Below, piece by piece: positions 50,905 through 58,109 of a stretch of 64,000 nucleotides of DNA; within the stretch, counting starts at the first letter, position 1; the number at the start of each line of letters is the position of its first letter. The notes under the pieces were generated by a model. It saw only the letters and a list, made by a program, of their open reading frames with translations. It searched no databases and had not been told where the DNA came from. Where the stretch lies: contig JAFZHS010000008.1 in the NCBI GenBank assembly GCA_017554745.1, forward strand, positions 62,001 through 126,000, read 5' to 3'. Source of the stretch: Clostridiales bacterium. GTDB lineage: Bacteria > Bacillota > Clostridia > Saccharofermentanales > Saccharofermentanaceae. The translations under genes and the position numbers were made by a program.

Positions 50905-51636
50905 ATGGAATACTGCAGATTTTGCGGTGCATTGATGAATCCTTTGGCATCGGCTTGTCCCAAGTGCGGAATGAAGCCCCAGGATTTCAGCAGTGCAAAC
51001 GAGTCACCGAAGACCGTCTTGATCTCAAAGCTCGAGAGATACAGGGAGCTTTTGGGTGAGACCGAAGAACTCAAGAGGTTGATCAGACCTCAGAGCGAAT
51101 TCCCGATGTATGAGTCATCTGACTATAAGAAGAGATCATTGATGAAGTATTTCTGGCCTTTCCTGGCAGGCGGCATCGGTTCTTATATTGTCATAGCAGT
51201 TGTTGCCTGCATAATCGCAGTCAATTCGGTTTACGTAAAAGGCAGCTACGCTTTGTCTTCATCACAGTATGCTATAACCCAGAAAGAAATGGCTGATACG
51301 ATCTACAGCGGAATTTTCGTAGGATTGATCGTATGTCTTGGAATCATTCTCATCGGTCTTAAGATCGCAAGAAGAAAGAGAGACGACTTCAACAAGAACG
51401 CTGACTACATGAACATGCAGAAGACAGAGAAGTTCAGAGAAGGTCAGAAGAATCAGAAGATGATCGACATCTATCAGGAAGACATCAACGAGATGTACAA
51501 GTACGAACAGCTCGTTCCCAAGGGCTACCGCACGATTCCCCAGATCACAAGGATCATCGAATTGATCGAGAATGATGAGGCGGCTACAGTCGAAGAAGCC
51601 TGTGCAATGATGGGCGCAGGTGTGCCTGAAGCATAA
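50905..51636 (+). CDS. Zinc-ribbon membrane protein
   Basis: 243 residues from ATG 50905 (TTAGGAGG). An N-terminal zinc ribbon (CRFCGALMN, ACPKCGMKP), a short helical part, two membrane helices (about 78-105 and 133-155) and a charged helical C terminus. Proteins with this plan are common in Firmicutes and unassigned. Own terminator after it. Confidence 0.75.
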   Translation: MEYCRFCGALMNPLASACPKCGMKPQDFSSANESPKTVLISKLERYRELLGETEELKRLIRPQSEFPMYESSDYKKRSLMKYFWPFLAGGIGSYIVIAVVACIIAVNSVYVKGSYALSSSQYAITQKEMADTIYSGIFVGLIVCLGIILIGLKIARRKRDDFNKNADYMNMQKTEKFREGQKNQKMIDIYQEDINEMYKYEQLVPKGYRTIPQITRIIELIENDEAATVEEACAMMGAGVPEA

Positions 51637-51674
51637 AGGCAGCGTATATCGCGCCGTAACAAAGTTACATTAGA

Positions 51675-51716
51675 CCGTCCCAAGTATCTGAAATGAGCTT
51701 GGGACGGTATTATTTT
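51675..51716 (+). terminator. Rho-independent terminator
   Basis: Ten-base stem CCGTCCCAAG / CTTGGGACGG with a 13-base loop, followed by TATTATTTTT. Confidence 0.88.
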
Positions 51717-51825
51717 TCGTGTTTTTAGGGGAAAGGCTTGCGAGCCCCCATTATTATAGTTCCGTCCTCAAAAAGCGGCGCATTAAAATCTGCACAAAAA
51801 GAATTCCCAAAATTGTTCAGAAGAA

Positions 51826-51867
51826 TTAGCACTCTCGTATTGACAGTGCTAATTCGCGGACTATAAT
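51826..51867 (+). promoter_or_regulatory. CIRCE element overlapping a perfect sigma-A promoter
   Basis: TTAGCACTC (51826-51834), nine bases, CAGTGCTAA (51844-51852): CIRCE consensus apart from one base. TTGACA (51840-51845) is inside the CIRCE spacer/right arm; TATAAT (51862-51867) follows at 16 bases. HrcA is known to bind CIRCE and repress until heat shock. The gap 51637-51952 otherwise holds only the terminator of the previous gene and an 86-base leader. Confidence 0.92.
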
Positions 51868-51952
51868 CGGAGGCGGAACAAAGGAACGAAGATCAATAGA
51901 TCAGACCTCCGCTCTAATGCTCGGATAACAACATTCAAAGGAGATGATTATT

Positions 51953-52399
51953 ATGTTGATGTCCGGATTATTTGGAGAAGATTTATTTGATGAATTGTGG
52001 GGTTTCCCGACACACGAACTGGCTAACATCGATAAGCGCCTGTACGGTAAGCACGCCCATTCCATGATGGCAACCGATGTTAACGAGACTGATACCGATT
52101 ACGAGCTCGAAATGAACCTTCCCGGCTTCAAGAAAGACCAGATCAATGTAAAGCTCGAAGACGGTTACATGACCATCAGCGCCTCAAAGGGCCACGATCA
52201 GGAAAAGAAAGACAAGCACGGCAAGATTATCCGTCAGGAGAGATATGCTGGCTCAATGCAGAGGAGCTTCTACGTAGGTGAGGGCGTCAAGACAGAGGAT
52301 GTCAAAGCCAAGTACGAAGACGGCGTCCTCAAGCTCTTTATCCCGAAGAAGGAATTAAAGCAGCTGCCCGGCAACAATACCATAGCCATCGAAGGCTAA
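51953..52399 (+). CDS. Small heat-shock protein, Hsp20/alpha-crystallin
   Basis: 148 residues from ATG 51953 (AAAGGAG nine bases upstream; the ATG at 51944 is too close). An alpha-crystallin domain (about 40-138): TDVNETDTDYELEMNLPGFK, then VKLEDGYMTISASKG, YAGSMQRSFYVGEGV and DGVLKLFIPK. C-terminal IAIEG is the IxI-type tail. It holds unfolding proteins during heat stress as an oligomer. A CIRCE site in the promoter predicts HrcA control, which is less common for sHSPs than for groE/dnaK. Confidence 0.93.
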   Translation: MLMSGLFGEDLFDELWGFPTHELANIDKRLYGKHAHSMMATDVNETDTDYELEMNLPGFKKDQINVKLEDGYMTISASKGHDQEKKDKHGKIIRQERYAGSMQRSFYVGEGVKTEDVKAKYEDGVLKLFIPKKELKQLPGNNTIAIEG

Positions 52400-52427
52400 C
52401 TGAAGATAAGGAACAATTACAAAAAGG

Positions 52428-52453
52428 AGCCCGGAGCAGATCCGGGCTTCTTT
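52428..52453 (+). terminator. Rho-independent terminator
   Basis: AGCCCGGA / TCCGGGCT stem, five-base loop, then TCTTTT. Ends the Hsp20 gene. Confidence 0.88.
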
Positions 52454-52551
52454 TGTGTTTGGAATGTGTGCCCGGAACGAACGAGTGTGTCAGTAATGCT
52501 CGCCCCGGCCCTGTGTTTTCGCGTTTTAGCGTTTTCGCGTTTCCCGAAAAA

Positions 52552-52662
52552 TTACGCTGGATTGCCTATTTACACCCCCTGAATTGTCACTCAAACGGGA
52601 ATTCTTCGAAAATTCCCGTTTCAGTGCCTGTTTTGACGGCTAAAACAGGCAATCCTGTGTAA
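52552..52662. repeat. Nested-hairpin dispersed repeat, copy B
   Basis: Arms TTACGCTGGATTGCCTATTT (52552-52571) and its inverse (52643-52662) pair at 17 of 20. The inner hairpin has arms CAAACGGGAATT and AATTCCCGTTT around TTCGA. The same architecture and many identical bases as copy A. It ends five bases before the stop of the glycerate kinase gene. Confidence 0.75.
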
Positions 52663-52666
52663 CATG

Positions 52667-53752
52667 CTATTTCTGAAAAATACTGAACGCCGTTTCTCTG
52701 ACGCTTTCGACCGCTTCAGAAGTGATCATAGTTGGCCGCACCAGCGGCACGATCTTCTCAAATCCTGCAGCCAGGCATTCTTCATATCCTTCGCCCAAAA
52801 TACCCGTTATCCCGATCACTCGCTTCCCGCACTTTTTGCCGAGTTCCAGTATCTTGTAAGGTGCCTTGCCGTTCACGGTCTGGCTGTCCATTCTGCCTTC
52901 GCCGGTGATGACAATATCACAGTCCTTGATGAGCGATTCCGCGCCGGTGATCTCAGTCACGATATCAGCGCCCGAACGTATCTCCGCGCCAAGGAAATTC
53001 TTAAGTGCAAAGCTCATTCCGCCTGCAGCTCCGGTGCCTTTCTCATACGGATCGAAGCCCGCGGTCTTCGCGAAGTTTAAGAGCCACCCGTCCATCTCTT
53101 CAGCCGCCTCATACGTCGCGCCTTTTTGCGGTCCGTAAACATGGCTCGCACCGTCCGGTCCGCAGAGCGGATTAGTAACGTCACTAGCGACAGTGATTGC
53201 AATGTCTTTTCCTATGAGGCCCGAGACATCTGCAGCAGCGAGATCTCTAAGTCCGATGCAGCCCCGGCTGATATTGTTGCCATCTTTGTCCGTAAGCTTT
53301 GCGCCCAATGCCTGAAGCATTCCTGCACCGCCGTCATTTGTGGCGCTTCCGCCGATGCAGATGACGAGCTTTTCAGCGCCGTTGCCGATCGCGTCTTTAA
53401 TGAGTTCGCCGGTGCCGTAAGTAGTGGTGAGATACGGGTTACGGTGCTCCGGATCGACAAGCATCAGTCCCGAAGCTTTTGCCATCTCAATATAAGCTGT
53501 TTTGCCGGCCGGCTCGAAAATATACTCCGCCTGGACCGGCGTGCCGAGAGGGCCTGTGACAGTAATGGTTTTCGTGATGCCGTGAATATACGGAGCTATC
53601 GCCTCAACCGTTCCTTCGCCGCCGTCTGCAAGAGGGAGAACTGTTACTTTAGCAGAGGGGCATGCAGAAAGAATGCCTTCGCGCACGGCGTTGCCCGCTT
53701 CCAAAGAAGTGAGACTGCCTTTGAATGAATCCATTGTGACGACGACCTTCAT
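52667..53752 (-). CDS. glxK: Glycerate kinase, GarK/GlxK family
   Basis: 361 residues. VVVTMDSFKGSLTSLEAGNA at the start, LPLADGGEGTVEAI, ICIGGSATNDGGAGMLQALG and DIVITGEGRMDSQT are hallmarks of the type-1 glycerate kinase, which phosphorylates D-glycerate with ATP. AGGAGGGCAC sits before the start. Single minus-strand gene; ends next to the hairpin repeat B. Likely used in glyoxylate/glycerate or sugar-acid catabolism. Confidence 0.92.
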   Translation of the reverse strand: MKVVVTMDSFKGSLTSLEAGNAVREGILSACPSAKVTVLPLADGGEGTVEAIAPYIHGITKTITVTGPLGTPVQAEYIFEPAGKTAYIEMAKASGLMLVDPEHRNPYLTTTYGTGELIKDAIGNGAEKLVICIGGSATNDGGAGMLQALGAKLTDKDGNNISRGCIGLRDLAAADVSGLIGKDIAITVASDVTNPLCGPDGASHVYGPQKGATYEAAEEMDGWLLNFAKTAGFDPYEKGTGAAGGMSFALKNFLGAEIRSGADIVTEITGAESLIKDCDIVITGEGRMDSQTVNGKAPYKILELGKKCGKRVIGITGILGEGYEECLAAGFEKIVPLVRPTMITSEAVESVRETAFSIFQK

Positions 53753-53855
53753 GTGCCCTCCTAAAAGATGTTTCTGAATGAATTATACATTGATTTGTAC
53801 ATTTGCATGTACATCAGCACTTAAAAACCAACTCAAGTACAACTTGAATTCTTCA

Positions 53856-53884
53856 TTGAAACTTCAATTCCCGCTCGCTAAAAT
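53856..53884 (+). promoter_or_regulatory. Sigma-A-type promoter
   Basis: TTGAAA (53856-53861), 17 bases, TAAAAT (53879-53884), upstream of AAGGAGGTGA and the ATG at 53930. Confidence 0.65.
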
Positions 53885-53929
53885 ATTGGTGTAAGATCCT
53901 CTATTCTAAGGCTGAAGGAGGTGAGACAC

Positions 53930-54160
53930 ATGGAAGATACGATGACAACGAGAAGATGGAACCAATTCATCAACCTCATTAATGACAACAGACCTATTAC
54001 AGAGCTCGAGCCGCCTATTCAAAACGAACGCGAAAGGCAGATCTTCAACAACATGGTTGATGAACTTGCAAGGGCACGCAAGGTTAATCCTAAGGCATCG
54101 CTTTGCAACGTAGATCTGGAGTGGGGCTGTATCGGAGATACTGAAGGCTATAACGATTAA
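53930..54160 (+). CDS. Small uncharacterised soluble protein
   Basis: 76 residues from ATG 53930, set by a near-perfect AAGGAGGTGA. Charged helical protein (RWNQFINLINDNRPITEL; RQIFNNMVDELARARK) ending in CNVDLEWGCIGDTEGYND. No known motif. It lies 12 bases before the HTH-HD gene and shares its transcript, so it may be its partner. Confidence 0.7.
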   Translation: MEDTMTTRRWNQFINLINDNRPITELEPPIQNERERQIFNNMVDELARARKVNPKASLCNVDLEWGCIGDTEGYND

Positions 54161-54172
54161 GGAGGGGCACTT

Positions 54173-54988
54173 ATGAGTTTAGGAACAAATATCAAGCAAC
54201 TGCGTGAAGAGAGGGGTCTTACCCAGGAGCAGGTAGCCGATAATATCGGTATTACTTTCCAAGCCGTGTCTTCCTGGGAGCGCGACGAGTACAAGCCCGA
54301 TACCGAGAAACTGATAAAGCTTGCAGAGTTGTTCGATGTGTCAGTATCTGCACTTGTAGAAGAGAAGCAAAGTGTCTTCGCTACCAAGAAAGCGATCTAC
54401 AACTGGGAGCACATGAAGACTTATGTGAAGACCACCGCGAAAAATCTCGGACTTACGAATACCCTTAAAGCCGTTACTTATGCTACGGAAGCGCACATGG
54501 GCCAGAAGCGCAAGAAGTCTGATATCCCGTACATTTACCACCCTTTGAATCTGGCTTGTCACGCCCTGTCAATGAATATAACTGATGATGCAATTATCGC
54601 CGCATGTCTGCTGCACGATGTCGTGGAGGACTGCGGCGTTACTTATGACGATCTTCCGGTCAACGATGAGACTAAAGAACTCGTAAGGCTTCTTACTCAT
54701 TGCAAGACCACGCCTGAGAACCGTGATGCTATTATGCGCGAATACTACGATCAGATCGCGTCCAATCCCAAAGCTGCTTTGGTCAAGTGCATTGACCGCT
54801 GCAACAACATCACGACGATGTCTTGGGCTTTAAGCCGCGACAGGATCTACCGCATGATAAAGGAGACGGAGCTTTATTTCCCGGAGCTTATTGCTGTTCT
54901 TAAAGAAGAAGTGGAATACAGCAATGCGGCGTGGCTTCTCAAGTATCAGATAGAGAGTCTTTTGGATGTTTATAAGAGACTGATGTAA
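54173..54988 (+). CDS. XRE HTH fused to HD (SpoT-like) hydrolase domain
   Basis: 271 residues. HTH_3 at 1-62 (NIKQLREERGLTQEQVADNI, ITFQAVSSWERDE). From about 85 an HD domain of the RelA/SpoT hydrolase type: PYIYHPLNLACH, LLHDVVEDCGVTYDDLP and VKCIDRCNNITTM, which keeps the HD pair and later Asp expected for metal binding. Stand-alone proteins of this type (MESH1-like) hydrolyse (p)ppGpp or related nucleotides. Fusion to a DNA-binding domain suggests a regulator that also consumes or senses an alarmone. AAGGAGGG ribosome site. Confidence 0.85.
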   Translation: MSLGTNIKQLREERGLTQEQVADNIGITFQAVSSWERDEYKPDTEKLIKLAELFDVSVSALVEEKQSVFATKKAIYNWEHMKTYVKTTAKNLGLTNTLKAVTYATEAHMGQKRKKSDIPYIYHPLNLACHALSMNITDDAIIAACLLHDVVEDCGVTYDDLPVNDETKELVRLLTHCKTTPENRDAIMREYYDQIASNPKAALVKCIDRCNNITTMSWALSRDRIYRMIKETELYFPELIAVLKEEVEYSNAAWLLKYQIESLLDVYKRLM

Positions 54989-55033
54989 TTGAACGGATCA
55001 GTTTATTCTTTTCAGGCAAACCTCAAATATCCG

Positions 55034-55048
55034 TGATATAATTCGGGT
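55034..55048 (+). promoter_or_regulatory. Extended -10 six bases before ATG (possible leaderless start)
   Basis: TGATATAAT (55034-55042), then TCGGGT, then ATG at 55049. No ribosome site between. Confidence 0.5.
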
Positions 55049-56209
55049 ATGCAACTGGACTATACGTTTTATTATGTAGAGGCCAATATCGTCTGCATCA
55101 TCATTTTCGGAATGATGCTCATAAGAGAGATGGGTTCTGTCGGCAGACAGACCAAGCAGGTGATATTCGTCAACATCACTATAAGCCACATGCTGTATTT
55201 TATAAGTGACATAGCATGGGTGCTTATTCTTGCGGACATTATTCCTTATACAAGATTTGCAGTTGCAGCAGCCAATTTTATGAATGCTCTTTTGCTTTGC
55301 GCGATCACGGGTTTGTGGTTCGTATATGTTGAGATCTCGCAAGGCGAGCAATACATATCGTCCTTCAGAACACGCATGTATACTCTTGCTGCTGCGATAT
55401 TAGATCCGATCGTTATGCTGGCTCTTCTCTTGATCGTTCCCGGAAGCATTGTCACTGAAGACAAAGAGATGACTCCGCTTTATTACATACTTTTCCTGTC
55501 TGTGCCTGCTATGTACATTTGTGTCAGCGCTGTCAGATCTATCCGGAGGGCATTCCGGAAAGAGAATTACGCGGTCAGGAAACAATATCTCATTTGCGCG
55601 ATCTATCCTGTGATACTTACTATATTCGGCATCTGGCAGACACTGTGGCTCGCGGCACCGATCTTCTGCTTCGGCTGCGCGATCATGATGCTTTATGTAT
55701 ACATCATCTCGCTGAATGACCAGGTATCGATCGATGAGCTGACCCGCCTTAACAACAGGACGCAGCTTAAGAGGTTTGTCGCAAGTGAAGCGTTAAAGCA
55801 GAACACAGACAGGATGACGCATTTCGTGCTCATGATCGATCTGAATAAATTCAAGCAGATCAACGACCAGCACGGTCACGTCGAAGGTGACAACGCGCTT
55901 AAGAGAACAGCTGATGCGCTTAAACTATCTTGCGCCGATAACCCGTTTAGGACGTTCATCGCAAGGTACGGCGGAGACGAATTTATCATCATTGCAAAGA
56001 CTGACAAAGAAGATCTGATCAAAGAACTTTGCAGCAGGATCAAGTCCACGCTGATACGCTTAAATGATGAAGCAGGCGCGAAATACGAGCTCTCGGCATG
56101 CATCGGTTACGCATGCTACAATGGCGAACTCGACACATTCCAGATAGCACTTGCCGAGGCTGACGAAGCGCTCTACAAGGAGAAGGCTGAGCGCGGTGCA
56201 TCACGTTAA
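55049..56209 (+). CDS. Membrane diguanylate cyclase (GGDEF)
   Basis: 386 residues. Seven or so hydrophobic helices (about 10-215) and a C-terminal GGDEF domain with YGGDEF (GGDEF at 308-312) and preceding DELTRLNNRTQLKRF. No RxxD inhibitory site. It should make cyclic-di-GMP in response to a membrane signal. Own promoter with an extended -10 six bases before the ATG. Confidence 0.88.
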   Translation: MQLDYTFYYVEANIVCIIIFGMMLIREMGSVGRQTKQVIFVNITISHMLYFISDIAWVLILADIIPYTRFAVAAANFMNALLLCAITGLWFVYVEISQGEQYISSFRTRMYTLAAAILDPIVMLALLLIVPGSIVTEDKEMTPLYYILFLSVPAMYICVSAVRSIRRAFRKENYAVRKQYLICAIYPVILTIFGIWQTLWLAAPIFCFGCAIMMLYVYIISLNDQVSIDELTRLNNRTQLKRFVASEALKQNTDRMTHFVLMIDLNKFKQINDQHGHVEGDNALKRTADALKLSCADNPFRTFIARYGGDEFIIIAKTDKEDLIKELCSRIKSTLIRLNDEAGAKYELSACIGYACYNGELDTFQIALAEADEALYKEKAERGASR

Positions 56210-56260
56210 GTTTCCTGATTTTGATTTCTAAAATATTTTTGCACTATGAGTTTAGGGGAG

Positions 56261-56272
56261 TATAATATCCCC
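56261..56272 (+). promoter_or_regulatory. Perfect -10 six bases before ATG (possible leaderless start)
   Basis: TATAAT (56261-56266), ATCCCC, ATG at 56273. GGGGAG before the -10 cannot serve as ribosome site if transcription starts at the ATG; it could if the alternative ATG or an upstream promoter is used. Confidence 0.45.
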
Positions 56273-58105
56273 ATGAAGATTTGTGCGTTTATCGGAGATA
56301 TGTACAGAGACTTTGCTCTGTCCATCATAAGACGGTTGGACTTCTATGCCCAAGAGAAAGGGCATAGGATCGATGTCTTTGGCATGTGCTCTGTCACAAC
56401 GAGTAACCCTCTCCACGTAAACGGTTTAAAGAGCATCCTGTCTCTTCCTAACGTCCACGACTACGACGGCATTATCCTCTGCTACGATACTCTTATCCAT
56501 GAAGATATGGGCAAGGACTTAGTCGAAGATCTTCTCGATGATATGGAGGCTCCGCCGGTAGTTTGCATCAGAGCCGCCATCCCCGGCTTTATAAACATCA
56601 TCCCTGATAACAGGGCTCTCATGTATGAAGTCGCAAAGCATGTCATCTCCAAGTGCAAGACAGACGATATCGGTTTTGTAACCGGAATGGATGAACTCGA
56701 AGATTCCTTCGAGAGACGCGAGGGCTTCGAGAAGGCCATGCAGGAAGCAGGCTACGATATCCGTGATGACATGGTATTCCATGGCAACTACTGGATCACA
56801 CAAGGCCCTGAGATGGCTGACTGCTTCATCAAGCCTGACGGCACTCTTCCCGAAGCGATAATCTGCTCTAATGACTATGAGGCGATCGCTCTTTGTAATG
56901 AGCTGATCCAGCGCGGATATACGATTCCCGGCGACACCATGATCAGCGGCGTCGACAACACTTACGAAGCGAGAGACCATATTCCGTCCATTACCACGAT
57001 CGAGATCTCAAACGATACATTCATCGACATAGCCATGAAGACGCTTGAAGATGCGATCAACGGCAAGAAGCAGGATCTCAATATCTATGTTCCCGGCAAC
57101 CTTATCCTCCGCGAGAGCACAGGCGACCTGGTAGTCGAGAGAGACATCTATAAGTCCCTCTGTCTGCAGAACGTTGCTTCTTCAGTCTCGATGGATGACA
57201 GAAGAGAGTTTGTTGTCATAAATGCGCTTTTCGAGGGCGCTCTCACAAAAGAGACTTCCATCCAGGTCACGCTCGACCAGTTCAGGACCATCGACAGCAT
57301 CAAATCTGTCTACCTCGTTAAGTTCCTTGAAAATGACAGACTCCTCTTAGGTTATTATTCGGAGCAGGGCGAGGATCATATTGAAGATATTAATTTCCCG
57401 AATGATATCCTTCTTCCCGAAGGCCTCGAAAACGATGAGCGCGGCACCAGGGTCTATCTGCCGCTCGCATATAAGAACGAAGTATACGGCTATGTGCTGT
57501 TTATCTTAGATACGCAGATGGCGAACTTCATCAACTTCAAGATAGAGTACATACTCTCGCAAGCAGGCCAGAATATTAACAAGCTCGAGCTCTACAGCAA
57601 GCTCTTCGGTATTGCCGACGTCATGAGCCTTTACATCAAGGATCCTCTTACCGGCACGCTGAACAGAAGAGGCTTTGAGAAGAAGATCTCGGAGCTTTTC
57701 GACGATGACGGCAAGCTGATTAAAGAAGCGGCCATCGTTTCCATCGATATGGATGAGCTTAAATACATTAACGATAATTTCGGACACAACGCCGGAGACG
57801 AAGCCATCAAAGAGACTGCGAACGCCATCGAGTCTGCGCTCAACACAGGTGAGTTTGTCGCAAGGATGGGCGGAGATGAGTTCGCTGCAGTCATTATCCT
57901 GACCGATCCCATCAGGCTCGGCAAATTCATCAGGACGGTACGCAACAATATCCGCGAGTTCAATATGGCCGGCAAGTATCCGTTCGAGTTAAGCTCTAGT
58001 ATCGGCACGTGTGAGCTCACAGACTGGCACGGTGTCACCGACTGCATGAAGAAGGCCGACAAGGCCATGTACCTCGAGAAAAAGGCTAAGAAAAAGAACA
58101 GATAA
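56273..58105 (+). CDS. LacI-type ligand domain fused to GGDEF diguanylate cyclase
   Basis: 610 residues, no membrane segment or signal peptide. Residues 1-285 are a periplasmic-binding-protein-like fold of the LacI regulator type (KICAFIGDMYRDFALSIIRR, DDIGFVTGMDELEDSFERR, ISGVDNTYEARDHIPSITTI) without its HTH. Residues ~290-440 form a middle GAF-like part. Residues ~450-610 are GGDEF (DPLTGTLNRRGFEKK, MGGDEF at 533-537). It should be a cytoplasmic sugar- or nucleoside-sensing cyclic-di-GMP synthase. An ATG at 56246 is possible but lies before the -10. Followed at four bases by the sigma factor gene. Confidence 0.87.
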   Translation: MKICAFIGDMYRDFALSIIRRLDFYAQEKGHRIDVFGMCSVTTSNPLHVNGLKSILSLPNVHDYDGIILCYDTLIHEDMGKDLVEDLLDDMEAPPVVCIRAAIPGFINIIPDNRALMYEVAKHVISKCKTDDIGFVTGMDELEDSFERREGFEKAMQEAGYDIRDDMVFHGNYWITQGPEMADCFIKPDGTLPEAIICSNDYEAIALCNELIQRGYTIPGDTMISGVDNTYEARDHIPSITTIEISNDTFIDIAMKTLEDAINGKKQDLNIYVPGNLILRESTGDLVVERDIYKSLCLQNVASSVSMDDRREFVVINALFEGALTKETSIQVTLDQFRTIDSIKSVYLVKFLENDRLLLGYYSEQGEDHIEDINFPNDILLPEGLENDERGTRVYLPLAYKNEVYGYVLFILDTQMANFINFKIEYILSQAGQNINKLELYSKLFGIADVMSLYIKDPLTGTLNRRGFEKKISELFDDDGKLIKEAAIVSIDMDELKYINDNFGHNAGDEAIKETANAIESALNTGEFVARMGGDEFAAVIILTDPIRLGKFIRTVRNNIREFNMAGKYPFELSSSIGTCELTDWHGVTDCMKKADKAMYLEKKAKKKNR

Positions 58106-58109
58106 TCTC

